Of a stretch of DNA of 64,000 bases, positions 44,514 through 53,663 are shown in pieces. This DNA is from Jiangella asiatica (lineage in GTDB: Bacteria > Actinomycetota > Actinomycetes > Jiangellales > Jiangellaceae), in assembly GCF_004349065.1 (NCBI RefSeq), contig NZ_SMKZ01000001.1, positions 372,001 through 436,000 of the forward strand, read 5' to 3'. Position 1 is the first letter of the stretch, and every line of letters starts with the position of its first letter. Both the position numbers and the translations under genes were made by a program. The notes beneath the pieces were generated by a model. It ran no database searches and was not told the origin of the DNA. It saw nothing but the letters and a program-made list of their open reading frames with translations.

Positions 44514-47500
44514 AAGCTCCACAGCGGTGACCGCGCGGCCCGGCCGGCGGCGTCGAGCGCCTCGGTGAACCACACGTACCGCTGACCGGCGGCGAGCCCG
44601 GGCCAGGTGAGCGCGGCCGGGGACCCGTCGGCGGCGGGTACCGCGCCCAACGGCTCGCCCAGCGAGGCCAGGGCGAACGCGGCGGTCTCGACCCGCTTGT
44701 CGTAGACGTCGCCGAGGCCGACGGGGACGACGAACTCGTCGGCCTCGGCGCCGTAGGCGCCGCCCACGTAGTACTCACCGGCGTTGTGCTCGTCGCGCGA
44801 CGGCGAGTACGTGTTGACCGACATCGTCTTGCCGTCCAGGTCGAACTGCAGCAGCCGCAGGAACCCGGTGTCCCGGAGGCCGTCGGCTCGGTAGCCCTGG
44901 TAGTTCGCGAGCACCTCGGTCACCACGCGGCCCTCGACGCCGTCGACGTCGTGCTTGACGGCGTGGGCCACGCCGTTGACGTGGCCGCTGAGCACGAGGA
45001 AGACGTTGTCGTACGGGCGCACGACCTCCTGCCAGATGCGCTCGCCGAGCGACGTCCAGCGATCGGCGTCCGGCCGCGTCGGGACGGCGTCGCGGTTGAG
45101 GTACTCGTGGGTGGACACGATGACGTTGTGGTCGGGATGGTCGGCGACGACGGAGGCGGCCCAGCCCAGCGTCTCGTCGCGGTCCGGGTACGCGACGAAG
45201 CCGAGGTTCAGCACGAGGAACCGGGCTCCGTCGATCTCCAGGATGTCGTAGTGGCTGACGTTGTCGCCGGGCCGCCAGGAGTCGCCGTACCACGCGCTGT
45301 CCTCGAACCGCTCCGGCGGGAAGTACGCGTTGAACAGTCCGGAGTCGCGGCCCCACTTGTTGTCGTGGTTGCCCGGCAGGATGCCGTAGGGCATGCCGGC
45401 GTCCTCGAGCACGCCCATGGCGTCGGAGGCGAACTGCCACTCGTCGCGGGCGCGGCTCTCCAGGTGGGTGCCCCACATCCAGTTCTGCACGATGTCGCCG
45501 ACGTGCGCGGTGTACTCGATCTTGCGGGCGGCGGCGTTGCGCACCAGCCAGGACACCTGGTCGGCGTGGACGTCGCGGAACTGCTCGGTGAGCTGCTGGG
45601 GGTCCGGGAGCATGCCGATCGCGAAGTCGTAGTCGCCCGGGTCCTCGAAGGAGCCGTCGGCGGCACCGGTGAACGTGGCCCGGGTCGCCGGGCCGTCCTG
45701 CACGAGGACGCTGACGCGCCGGCCGCGGACACCCGTGTCGGCGTCGACCGCACCGGTGAGGGTGAGCTCGCCGCCGTCGCGTCCGGCGTCCGCGTCGAGC
45801 AGGTCCCACGCCTGCGACCGGTGGTTCCAGACGTAGAGCTGCAGTTCGCTGGCGCCGGTGGAGCGGCCGCTCCAGACGACGTCGAAGCTGTCCGGCACGT
45901 CGCCGGTCACGGTCAGCTCGAAGCGCTGGTAGGGGAAGCCCTCGGTCGCCTCGGTGACCAGTGGCTCGCCGTCCTGGCCGCGCAGCAGGTCCGCGGCGCT
46001 GCGCCGGGACTCGCCCGGCAGCTCGCGCTCGGCCGGCGGGGCGGTCGGGCTGGTGCCGGTGTAGACGGCGGCGGCGTTCTCCAGGACCGGCAGCCGCGGC
46101 CCGCCGCGAAACGTCACGTCGGCGGGATCACCGGCGGTGTGCCCGGCCCGCACCGACAGCGACGCCTCCCTGCTCACGTCGTCGGCTCCGTCGGCGGGCG
46201 CGAGCAGCGCCGGCGGCTCCGGGCGCGGCGCCGCGGGCACGTCGACCGGCTCGAGCTCGTCCGCGGGGATGTCGGCCGGAGCGCGCAGGTCGCCGGGTAT
46301 GGCGCCGGGTGAGGCCGGTGCCCGGACGAAGTCGCGGACGTTGTCGCCGGTGTCCTGGTGCCGCTGGTGGGTCTCGCCGGCCGCGGTGTCCAGGAACGGC
46401 ACCAGGGACACGCCGTCGGTACAGGGGCTGTACAGCGCGAAGTAGGCGCCGACCCGATCGGCCGGCCGGCCGGCGGCGTCGCGCACGATGAACCCGTAGC
46501 CGGCCTCGTCCGGTGGCGTGCCGGCAAGCGGGACGACGTGCGCCGCGCCCGGCTCGAGCGCGACACCGTCGAGGACCGCCACGGGCTCGAGCGCCCGCCG
46601 ACCGTTCGCCAAGCAACGGTCGACGGTCCAGCCGTCCAGGTCGACGGCGCTGTCGCCGTCGTTGACCAGCTCGACGAACGGTGCTGCCGGGTCGTGCGTG
46701 AACTCGCTGACGCGGATGCCGGAGCCGCGGTTCTCGGCCGGAGCGGGCACGGAGACGGTGAAGTCGGCGGCGTTGTCGCCGGTGTTCCCGGTGCGCCGGT
46801 AGGTCTGGCCCGACGGGTAGTCCAGCCGGTCCGGGAGGGCGGCCCCCTGGCTGCACGGGCTGTCGATGGCCGGCTCATGCACCGCGTCGGACTCGTAGAC
46901 GCCGACGGCGTCGACCACGCCGCCGCGCGCGTCCTCCACGAGCACGCCGAAGCCGTCCTCGGCCAGGACCGGCTCCGCGTAGCGCACGACGACGCCGCCG
47001 CCCGGCACGCTCGCGGACTCGTGCGCCACCACCAGGCCCTCGCCCGGTGGCAGCGTCGTCCCGGCCGGGAGCTGCGTCAGCACCCCGGCGGTCTGGCGGG
47101 CCCCGAGCGTCGTGCACACCGAGAGCCGCCAGCCGCCGACGTCGACGGCGTCGGCCCCGGTGTTGGTGAGCGCCACGAACTCGTCCGCGTCACCGCCGGG
47201 ACCACCGTTCGCCAGCTCACTGACCAGGACGTCCCCGGCTCGCACACCAGGGTCGGGCCGGTCGGCGTTGGCGGCCGCGGGTGTGCGGGTGGCTCGGATG
47301 AAGTCGACGCCGACGTCGCCGGTGGCGCCCACACGCTGGTAGGACTGTCCGCGGGCGAAGTCCAGGGTGCTCGGCACCGGCGGGCCGCAGATGCTGTCGC
47401 GCGACTCCGGGGAGACGGCGATCCGGTCGACCAGCTGGGCCTGTCCGTCCTCGAGCCACACCCCCATCGCGTCGTCGGCCAGCGACGTGCTGAACACGCC

Positions 47501-47875
47501 GTCCGCGGTGCCGGTGAGGCTGGAGGTGCGGTGCGCGATAACGAACGTCTCGCCGGGCTCCAGCGTGACCCCGGTCAGCGGCGGCACCAGCGGACTGCCG
47601 CCGCGGCTGCCGCTCGCGCCACAGTGGTAGATGCGCCAGGAGTCCAGGTCGGCCGGCGCGTCGCCGTAGTTGGTCAGCTCGATGAAGGCGTCGTCGGCAC
47701 CGGCCGGGCCACCGGCGGCCACCTCGCTGATGAGGACGTCCGCGACGGCGTCGGCCGAGCTGGCCGCGGGTGCCGTCACGACGGCGCCCGCGGCCAGCAC
47801 CGCCCCGGTGAGGAGGGCACCGGCGAGCGCCGTCGTCCTGCGCGCGGCGACGATCCGGTCTCGAGAACGCGACAT
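44495..47875 (-). CDS. Secreted metallophosphoesterase with three lamin-tail domains
   Basis: An 1126-residue exported protein (signal peptide to about residue 42). Three lamin-tail domains occupy about residues 45-190, 210-370 and 380-510, each with an ISEV/VSEL/VSEF start and a [FV]-x-x-L-[TV]-N core. A linker domain precedes a calcineurin-type phosphoesterase (about 735-1010) with HVGDIVQNW, LPGNHDNKWG, VSTHEYL and LVLSGHVNG. The first metal motif reads LPDPQ, where Asp-x-His or Asp-x-Gln is usual. A short FN3-like C-terminus follows. ATG 47875 was chosen since GTGAGGGAA precedes it. Function is probably extracellular phosphate-ester or nucleotide hydrolysis. Confidence 0.87.
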   Translation of the reverse strand: MSRSRDRIVAARRTTALAGALLTGAVLAAGAVVTAPAASSADAVADVLISEVAAGGPAGADDAFIELTNYGDAPADLDSWRIYHCGASGSRGGSPLVPPLTGVTLEPGETFVIAHRTSSLTGTADGVFSTSLADDAMGVWLEDGQAQLVDRIAVSPESRDSICGPPVPSTLDFARGQSYQRVGATGDVGVDFIRATRTPAAANADRPDPGVRAGDVLVSELANGGPGGDADEFVALTNTGADAVDVGGWRLSVCTTLGARQTAGVLTQLPAGTTLPPGEGLVVAHESASVPGGGVVVRYAEPVLAEDGFGVLVEDARGGVVDAVGVYESDAVHEPAIDSPCSQGAALPDRLDYPSGQTYRRTGNTGDNAADFTVSVPAPAENRGSGIRVSEFTHDPAAPFVELVNDGDSAVDLDGWTVDRCLANGRRALEPVAVLDGVALEPGAAHVVPLAGTPPDEAGYGFIVRDAAGRPADRVGAYFALYSPCTDGVSLVPFLDTAAGETHQRHQDTGDNVRDFVRAPASPGAIPGDLRAPADIPADELEPVDVPAAPRPEPPALLAPADGADDVSREASLSVRAGHTAGDPADVTFRGGPRLPVLENAAAVYTGTSPTAPPAERELPGESRRSAADLLRGQDGEPLVTEATEGFPYQRFELTVTGDVPDSFDVVWSGRSTGASELQLYVWNHRSQAWDLLDADAGRDGGELTLTGAVDADTGVRGRRVSVLVQDGPATRATFTGAADGSFEDPGDYDFAIGMLPDPQQLTEQFRDVHADQVSWLVRNAAARKIEYTAHVGDIVQNWMWGTHLESRARDEWQFASDAMGVLEDAGMPYGILPGNHDNKWGRDSGLFNAYFPPERFEDSAWYGDSWRPGDNVSHYDILEIDGARFLVLNLGFVAYPDRDETLGWAASVVADHPDHNVIVSTHEYLNRDAVPTRPDADRWTSLGERIWQEVVRPYDNVFLVLSGHVNGVAHAVKHDVDGVEGRVVTEVLANYQGYRADGLRDTGFLRLLQFDLDGKTMSVNTYSPSRDEHNAGEYYVGGAYGAEADEFVVPVGLGDVYDKRVETAAFALASLGEPLGAVPAADGSPAALTWPGLAAGQRYVWFTEALDAAGRAARSPLWSFTVSSP

Positions 47876-47932
47876 TTCCCTCACCTCTCACGTGATCCGG
47901 CGACGGTCACCTTGCTGCTCGCGCGCTGCCGC

Positions 47933-47994
47933 GGGCAATGCGGTTTCCCACCGTGCAACGCGGCGGTGTTGCACAGGGCGGAACCGCGTTGCCC
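47933..47994. promoter_or_regulatory. Nested inverted repeats in divergent promoter
   Basis: Outer arms at 47933-47949 and 47978-47994 pair at 14 of 17 positions (GGGCAA..., ...TTGCCC). Nested inside are perfect 7-base arms GTGCAAC (47953-47959) and GTTGCAC (47968-47974). The structure lies between two divergent genes and could be a pair of operator sites or an RNA structure in the leader of the phosphatase gene. Confidence 0.6.
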
Positions 47995-48024
47995 GGTCGC
48001 ACCGGGTTGGCCGACTCTGAGCCG

Positions 48025-48816
48025 GTGAGCGCGAGATGGCTGGTGGACGAGCCAGCGGCGGCCGACGCCCGCAGGGTGCGCCTGGTGCTGGTCCGGCACG
48101 GCGAGTCGACGTGGAACGCGGAGGGCCGCATCCAGGGGCACCTCGGGTCGGGGCTGTCCGAGCGCGGCCGGGCTCAGGCCGCCGACGCGGCGAAGCGGCT
48201 GCATGCTCTTCACCCGCGGGTCGCCGTCGTGACCAGCAGCGACCTCCCGCGGGTCATCGAGACCGCCGCGGCGTACACCGCCGTCACCGCGGCGGTCGTC
48301 GACCACGACCGCCGGCTGCGCGAGATCGACAACGGCGCCTGGAGCGGTCGCACCACCGCCGAGGTCGCGACGGCGCACCCCGAGCAGATCGCCGCGATCC
48401 GCCGCGGCGAGGACATCCCGCGCGGCGGCGGCGAGACGTTCGCCCAGCTGCGCGCGCGGGTCGACGTCGCGCTGCGGGACCTGGCCCGGCGGGTCGCTGG
48501 GCGCGTCGCCCGCCGCGCTGCCGGCGTCGACGCGCCCACCGAGCCCACGGCACTGGTGTTCACCCACGGTGGCCCCATCCGGGTGGCCGTCGCCACGGCG
48601 CTGCGGTTGCCCGCCGGCGGCCACGCCCTGCTGGAACCGCCGGGCAACTGCTCGGTGACCGAACTGTCCGCGCTGGTCGGGACCGACGGCGAGACGCTGG
48701 CGACGACACTCGTCGGCTACAACCACGATCCGCTCGACCCGGCCGGGCCGAGGACCGCCGCCGACGACGTCGCAGCGGCGGGTGCGCCGGCAGGTGCCGC
48801 GGGGAGGCGCGCGTGA
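48025..48816 (+). CDS. Histidine phosphatase family protein
   Basis: A 263-residue cytoplasmic protein of the phosphoglycerate-mutase-like histidine phosphatase family. The phospho-accepting His is in LVLVRHGESTWNAEGRIQG (about residue 25) and the second catalytic His in LVFTHGGPIRVAVA. GTG 48025 was chosen because the upstream frame runs through the nested inverted repeats. It overlaps the next gene (GTGA). Many such proteins act on small phosphometabolites; the specific substrate is unknown. Confidence 0.88.
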   Translation: MSARWLVDEPAAADARRVRLVLVRHGESTWNAEGRIQGHLGSGLSERGRAQAADAAKRLHALHPRVAVVTSSDLPRVIETAAAYTAVTAAVVDHDRRLREIDNGAWSGRTTAEVATAHPEQIAAIRRGEDIPRGGGETFAQLRARVDVALRDLARRVAGRVARRAAGVDAPTEPTALVFTHGGPIRVAVATALRLPAGGHALLEPPGNCSVTELSALVGTDGETLATTLVGYNHDPLDPAGPRTAADDVAAAGAPAGAAGRRA

Positions 48817-49586
48817 CCACCTTCGTGTCGATGACCTACAACATCTGGGGCGGACACTGGCTGGCCGAGCGCACCCCGGCGCTCCGCTGGCTTTTCGAGG
48901 TCCGCGAGCCCGACCTGCTCGCCGTCCAGGAACTGACGCCGTCGTCGCGCGACATCATCGACGCCGCCCTGCCCGGCCACCGGCGGGTGGACGACCCGTT
49001 CCCCGGATGGGCGGTCCAGAGCAACCTCTGGTGGCGCGACGACCTGTTCGCGATGGAGGAGTACGGTGCCGAGGACGTGGGCATCCGCGCCGAGCACGCG
49101 CGGCTGTTCTGGGTCCGGCTGCGGCCCGCCGGTTCCTCGTCGTCGTTCGTGTACAGCACAGCGCACCTGACCTGGCCGGGTCACCCGCAGGAGCGCGCCG
49201 ACGACCTGAACCCCCGGGTCGGCCAGGCCCGTCAGGTCGCGGCCGCCCTGGACCGGCTGGCCGGCGAGGGCCCGTGCGTCTTCACCGTCGACATCAACGA
49301 CTACGCGCGGCCCCTGTGGGTCCTGCGTGCGGCCGGCTTCGCGGACTCGTTCGCGGCGCTGGGCCGCAGCTCGCCGATCACTCACCCCGTCGTGCCGCTG
49401 ATCGGGCCCGGCCGCGGCTGGTCCGCTCCCGAGCCCGTGGCCAAGGCGATCGACTGGCAGTTTCATCGCGGCTCGCTGCGGCCGCGCTGCGCCGAGGTCG
49501 TCGAGTTCTTCCACGAGGGCGTGGCTCCCTCTGACCACAAGCCCGTGGTCGTCACCTACACGCTGCCTGACAAGGAGAAGCCATGA
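48813..49586 (+). CDS. Endonuclease/exonuclease/phosphatase family protein
   Basis: A 257-residue protein of the EEP superfamily. Motifs are MTYNIWGG near the N-terminus, LAVQEL with the metal Glu, YSTAHLTWPG, TVDIND and APSDHKPVVV with the catalytic Asp-His. There is no signal peptide, so it is cytoplasmic. GGGGAGG precedes the GTG. Members cleave phosphodiesters or phosphoinositides. It is flanked by a phosphatase and a solute-binding lipoprotein in one overlapping operon, suggesting breakdown of an imported phosphorylated compound. Confidence 0.85.
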   Translation: MTTFVSMTYNIWGGHWLAERTPALRWLFEVREPDLLAVQELTPSSRDIIDAALPGHRRVDDPFPGWAVQSNLWWRDDLFAMEEYGAEDVGIRAEHARLFWVRLRPAGSSSSFVYSTAHLTWPGHPQERADDLNPRVGQARQVAAALDRLAGEGPCVFTVDINDYARPLWVLRAAGFADSFAALGRSSPITHPVVPLIGPGRGWSAPEPVAKAIDWQFHRGSLRPRCAEVVEFFHEGVAPSDHKPVVVTYTLPDKEKP

Positions 49587-51118
49587 TTCGCAGCCGGGCA
49601 CACCGTCCGCTGGCACTGGGCGCCGCCGCCGTCCTGGCCCTGGGGCTCGCCGCATGCGGCGCCGACGAGGAGACCGGCTCCGACGGTGAGCAGGTCCTCC
49701 GCGTCGCGCCGAGCGTGGCTCCGGTCTCGCTCGACCCGCACGGCGAACAGTCCGCCGAGGAGGGCGTCCAGGAGATCGTCCAGCACCTGCTCGACCCCCT
49801 CGTGCGGCTGGAGGACGGCGAGTTCGTGCCGGTGCTGGCCGAGTCGTGGGAGAACCCCGACGACCTGACGTGGGTGTTCCACCTGCGCGACGACGTCACG
49901 TTCCACGACGGGACTCCGCTGACCGCGGCGGACGTCAAGGCCTCAGCGGAACGGCTGATCGAGCTGAACGGTCCGCTCGCGCCGCTGTGGTCGGCCGTGG
50001 CGGCCGTCGAGGCCACCGACGAGCACACCGTGACCATCCGGACCGCACAACCCCTCGGCACGGTGATCAGTACCGTCTCGTTGCTGTTCGTGGGGCCGGC
50101 CGACCGCATCGGCGAGGACGACTTCTGGCGCGAGCCGGTGGGCTCCGGGCCGTTCGTGTTCGAGGAGTTCCTGCCCGACGAGCGCGTCGTGATGACGGCC
50201 AACGAGGACTACTGGGACGGTGCGCCGGAACTGGACCGGCTGGAGTTCACCTACATTCCGGAGATCTCCGCACGCCTGACCGCGCTGGAGACCGGCGAGG
50301 TGGACCTGACCACCGGCGTGCCGCCGGACCAGGCCCCGTCGGTCCAGGACAACGACGACATCGTCTTCGAGACGGTGCCCAGCTACACGTACTACTTCAC
50401 CTGGTTCAACTCAAGCCGCGAGCCGTTCACCGACCCCAGGGTGCGGCAGGCGATGTGGCACGCCGTGGACATCGAGAGCGCCGTCGCCGACCTGTTCGGC
50501 GACGCCGCGACGGTCGCGCGCGGCCCGATCCCGCAGGACGTCTTCGGAGCCAGCCAGCACGAGCCGTACGGCTACGACCCGGACCTGGCCCGCCAGCTGC
50601 TCGCCGAGGCCGGCTACCCCGACGGCTTCAGCACGACCCTGCAGTGGCCGCGCGAGTCCGGCGCCAACATCCGCGCGCTCGCGCAGACCTTCATGTCCGA
50701 CTGGTCCGAGATCGGTGTCACCGTCGAACCGCTGGAGAAGGAGCGGGCGCAGTGGATCGAGGACCTCAACGCGCTGAACTGGGACATGAACCTGCAGACG
50801 AACAGCGTCGGGACCGGTGACGCCGACTACACGCTCGGGCGGCTGTACACCTGCGAGGCCAACCGCAACGGGTTCTGCAACGAGGAGCTCGACCAGCTCC
50901 TGCTCGGTGCGCGCTCGGCGCTGGACCCGGAGGAGCGCACCGCCCTGTACGAGCAGGCGGCCGCGCTGATCTGGGACCAGGCGGTCGGCATCTTCCCGAT
51001 GGACCTGGCCAACAACGTGGCGTATCGCGACCGCGTGGAGGGCTTCGAGATGCCCGCGAACGGCCGGGCGCGCTTCCACGACGTGTCGGTCACCGGGGAC
51101 GCCGGCGAGGTCTACTGA
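49583..51118 (+). CDS. Family-5 solute-binding lipoprotein (peptide/nickel type)
   Basis: A 511-residue extracellular solute-binding protein of the oligopeptide/dipeptide/nickel class, with lipobox LAAC. It has the family opening LRVAPSVAPVSLDPHGEQ, WVFHLRDDVTFHDGTPLTA, VGSGPFVFEEF and RQAMWHAVDIE. Its start overlaps the EEP gene (ATGA). The downstream transporter operon at 54710-58584 has permeases and ATPases but no binding protein, so this is the likely partner though encoded 3.6 kb away. Ligand is unknown; oligopeptides or oligosaccharides are possible. Confidence 0.9.
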   Translation: MIRSRAHRPLALGAAAVLALGLAACGADEETGSDGEQVLRVAPSVAPVSLDPHGEQSAEEGVQEIVQHLLDPLVRLEDGEFVPVLAESWENPDDLTWVFHLRDDVTFHDGTPLTAADVKASAERLIELNGPLAPLWSAVAAVEATDEHTVTIRTAQPLGTVISTVSLLFVGPADRIGEDDFWREPVGSGPFVFEEFLPDERVVMTANEDYWDGAPELDRLEFTYIPEISARLTALETGEVDLTTGVPPDQAPSVQDNDDIVFETVPSYTYYFTWFNSSREPFTDPRVRQAMWHAVDIESAVADLFGDAATVARGPIPQDVFGASQHEPYGYDPDLARQLLAEAGYPDGFSTTLQWPRESGANIRALAQTFMSDWSEIGVTVEPLEKERAQWIEDLNALNWDMNLQTNSVGTGDADYTLGRLYTCEANRNGFCNEELDQLLLGARSALDPEERTALYEQAAALIWDQAVGIFPMDLANNVAYRDRVEGFEMPANGRARFHDVSVTGDAGEVY

Positions 51119-51132
51119 GCACCTCATCCTCG

Positions 51133-51151
51133 ACCCACCCATGAGGTGGGT
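51133..51151. terminator. Stem-loop between convergent genes
   Basis: ACCCACC (51133-51139) and GGTGGGT (51145-51151) form a perfect 7-base stem around CATGA, in the 64-base gap between convergent genes. An alternative pairing uses CACCTCAT (51120-51127) with ATGAGGTG (51141-51148). No U-tract is present, as is usual in GC-rich actinobacteria. Confidence 0.55.
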
Positions 51152-51182
51152 GACCGGGGGACGGGGTAGCGCGGCACGGGCC

Positions 51183-52232
51183 TCAAGCCGAGGCACGCAC
51201 GACGAGCTCGGGCCTCAGCAGGCGCTTGCGCGGCTGCGCCTGCGCATCGGTCGTGGAGTCGCCGCGCAGCCGGCGCAGCAGGAGGTCGACCGCGGTCTCG
51301 CCGATGCGGCGGGCGGGCAGGTGCACGGTGGTCAGCGGCGGGTCGAGGTACGCGGCGTAGGGATGGTCGCCGTAGCCGACGATCGCGAGGTCCGTCGGTG
51401 CCCGCAGGCCCTGCTCGGCCAGCGCCCGGTAGAGCCCGAGGGCGAAGTAGTCGTTGCCGGCGACGACGGCGTCGGGCCGGTCGCCCCGGCTGACGAGCTC
51501 ACGGGCCAGTTTGTAGGCCTCGGCCGGCTGCCACGGCAGGACCGCCGAGTCGTGCCGGCGGGTCGGGACGGAGATGATGTCGGCGTCGGAGCTGGGCAGC
51601 CCGGCGTCGGCCATGGCGCTGTGGAAGCCGGCGATGCGCCCGGCGATCGTGGTGATCGGCAGGTCCTCCTCGAGCACCTGGACGCGCCGGGCTCCGGCGG
51701 CGATGAGGTGGCGGGTCGACTCGTAGGCGCCGCGCTCGTTGTCGATGCCGACGAAGTCGCAGCCGAGCTCGGGAACGTCGCGGTTGGCGAACACGATGGG
51801 CACGCCGGCCGCTTGGACCCGCGTCCAGTGATCGGTCTCGCCCTGGACGGGCACGACGATGGCGCCGTCGACGGCCGAGTGCAGCAGCGACTCCACCGCC
51901 CGCCGCTCGTTCTCGACGCTCTCGTCGGTGACCAGGAGCAGCAGTGAGTAGCCGCGGCCACGCCCGCGCGGCTCGATGCCGCTGATCAGCTGAGCGTAGA
52001 ACGGGTTCGACGGGTTGGTGATGACCAGCCCGATGGTCATGGCCGAACCGAGGACGAGCGAGCGCGCATGGGTGTTGGGCACGTAGCCGATGCGCTCGGC
52101 CTCGGCGCGGATGCGCGCACGTGTGTGCTCGCTGACGTTGTCCTTGCCGCCAAGCGCCCGGGAGACGGTGTTGACCGACACACCCAGCGAATTGGCGATG
52201 TCGCGTAGCCGGGCCCTGCGGGTGTCGGTCAC
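51183..52232 (-). CDS. LacI family regulator
   Basis: A 349-residue LacI-family regulator. The helix-turn-helix is at about residues 9-31 (LRDIANSLGVSVNTVSRAL), the hinge YVPNTHARSLV follows, and the sensor domain starts at IGLVITNPSNPFYAQLISGI. GTG 52232 is the start. It ends the three-gene minus-strand operon whose promoter region holds two CGTTAACGTT-type sites (53651, 53790). It may therefore control its own operon and the divergent transporter operon. The effector is unknown. Confidence 0.92.
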   Translation of the reverse strand: MTDTRRARLRDIANSLGVSVNTVSRALGGKDNVSEHTRARIRAEAERIGYVPNTHARSLVLGSAMTIGLVITNPSNPFYAQLISGIEPRGRGRGYSLLLLVTDESVENERRAVESLLHSAVDGAIVVPVQGETDHWTRVQAAGVPIVFANRDVPELGCDFVGIDNERGAYESTRHLIAAGARRVQVLEEDLPITTIAGRIAGFHSAMADAGLPSSDADIISVPTRRHDSAVLPWQPAEAYKLARELVSRGDRPDAVVAGNDYFALGLYRALAEQGLRAPTDLAIVGYGDHPYAAYLDPPLTTVHLPARRIGETAVDLLLRRLRGDSTTDAQAQPRKRLLRPELVVRASA

Positions 52233-52275
52233 CGTCGTCCTCGTTCTCGTGTCGTGCCGCCGGCTGGAGAGCGCC

Positions 52276-52611
52276 TCAGCTCTTGACCGCCAGGTAGACG
52301 CGCAGCTTGGCCTCGGCGTCGTCGCCGCGGACCCGCCCGCGCAGGCGCAGCCAGTGGCCGAACTCGCGTACCGCCCAGCTCGTCAGACCGAGCCCGGTCG
52401 CCAGGTGCGATGCTTCGTCGTGGTCGCACCACGTGATGCCGTCCGGGGAGAGCTGCGTGACCAGCTCGAGCTCGACCGGGTCGCCGGTGGCCGACAGGAC
52501 CTGGACGAACCAGCGTGCTTCGGTGGCCCACGCGACCTCGTACGGCTCGGTCTCGAACTCGCCCCGTACCGTCGTGTTCCGCTCGAGTACAGCGGTCAGC
52601 GATTGACGCAT
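52276..52611 (-). CDS. Small hypothetical beta-rich protein
   Basis: A 111-residue protein without signal peptide or membrane segment. It is rich in alternating hydrophobic/charged strands (RWFVQVLSATGDPVELELV, SWAVREFGHWLRLRGRVRG), suggesting a small beta-sandwich. I do not recognise a family with confidence. It lies between the 321-residue protein gene and the LacI gene, nine and 43 bases away, so it is probably part of the same operon and may be a binding partner or carbohydrate-recognition module of its neighbour. Confidence 0.7.
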   Translation of the reverse strand: MRQSLTAVLERNTTVRGEFETEPYEVAWATEARWFVQVLSATGDPVELELVTQLSPDGITWCDHDEASHLATGLGLTSWAVREFGHWLRLRGRVRGDDAEAKLRVYLAVKS

Positions 52612-52620
52612 CGTCGTTGC

Positions 52621-53586
52621 CTACCAATCAACCGAGATGAGGACGGAGTCCAGGTACAGGAAATTGCGCACGGACGAATGCGTGCGGACGCTGAAATAGA
52701 AGTTGAGCAGATTCTCCAGCGACTCGTACCGGTCCTCGTAGATCGGGACCGGGACATCGCTCATGTCCATGACGCGGTCATTGATCTGCAATTCCACGTT
52801 CTTGCGCGCGGCGGTGTCGACGACCCAGCGCAGATAATGCCAGTTGATCTTCGTCGGGACCTCGTTGTAGCAGAGCTCCTGTGGCTCACCGAAGGGGTGC
52901 CAGTCCTCCGGGTTCGGCGCGGTGAAGTCGGCGGCGTAGCCCAGCTTGATCTTGCCTTCGAGGTGTTCGCGCGGTGTCGGCTCCGGGACCACGGGGTACA
53001 TCCACCGCCGGGTCAGCCGGTGGTCGAGATCGGTGTTCTGGTAGCGCGCGACCGTGTGGTAGCGGACACCGCCGTCGCCGCACAGGTCGGTGGCCACGGT
53101 CAGCGCGCCGAACTGGGCCTCGGACGGGTGCAGGTTGCCGTCCCAGACGACGTCGCCGAAGGAGTCGTTGGCCGGGTCCGCACCCAGGGTGGCCTCGGCT
53201 TTGAAGGCGAAGTACGTCTCCAGCTGCACCCGGCCGCGCCCGCTCATGGTGAGCCGCCTGATGGCGACCGCGGTGTGGCCCGGATACGGCCGGGTGGCCA
53301 GCTTCAGGGCATAGGTGCCGCCGAGCGTCCCATGGGTGCCGATGTCGAAGAAGTTGCAGGCGCTGAGCTGCGGCGGGCGGAAGTCGCGCATGTGGTCGTC
53401 GACGGTGTCGAGGTTGCCGTTGCCGTCGTAGTTGCCGAGCAGTTCGCACCAGCCGTGCGTGCCGGAGTCGAAATCGTCGTGCGCGAGGATGCGGCCCAGC
53501 GGATTGAATTTCGACAGGCGTGGATCGGCCGCTACGAGCGCCCTCCGGAGCTGGCCCGTCAGATCGCTCTCAGTATCCACAGACAA
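52621..53586 (-). CDS. Hypothetical DUF6772-like protein
   Basis: A 321-residue cytoplasmic-looking protein with no signal peptide. It opens with a helical stretch then KFNPLGRILAHDDFDSG and HGWCELLGNYDG, a pattern I associate with the DUF6772 family, whose fold is probably a concanavalin-like beta-sandwich. The end (NFLYLDSVLISVDW) is also beta-rich. TTG 53586 was preferred since GAGGAGG lies five bases upstream; GTG 53580 is an alternative. Its position next to a LacI regulator suggests a role in carbohydrate use, but the activity is unknown. Confidence 0.7.
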   Translation of the reverse strand: MSVDTESDLTGQLRRALVAADPRLSKFNPLGRILAHDDFDSGTHGWCELLGNYDGNGNLDTVDDHMRDFRPPQLSACNFFDIGTHGTLGGTYALKLATRPYPGHTAVAIRRLTMSGRGRVQLETYFAFKAEATLGADPANDSFGDVVWDGNLHPSEAQFGALTVATDLCGDGGVRYHTVARYQNTDLDHRLTRRWMYPVVPEPTPREHLEGKIKLGYAADFTAPNPEDWHPFGEPQELCYNEVPTKINWHYLRWVVDTAARKNVELQINDRVMDMSDVPVPIYEDRYESLENLLNFYFSVRTHSSVRNFLYLDSVLISVDW

Positions 53587-53650
53587 GGTCGCCTCCTCGC
53601 GAATTCGAGCCCGCTTCGAGGGTGATTTCCAGCGGCTCGCACCTGCTCGG

Positions 53651-53663
53651 ACGTTAACGTTCA
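53651..53663. promoter_or_regulatory. LacI-type operator, site 1
   Basis: ACGTTAACGTTCA lies 64 bases before the start of the DUF6772-like gene; its first ten bases form a perfect palindrome. It is nearly identical to site 2 and fits binding by the LacI protein of the same operon. Confidence 0.6.
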
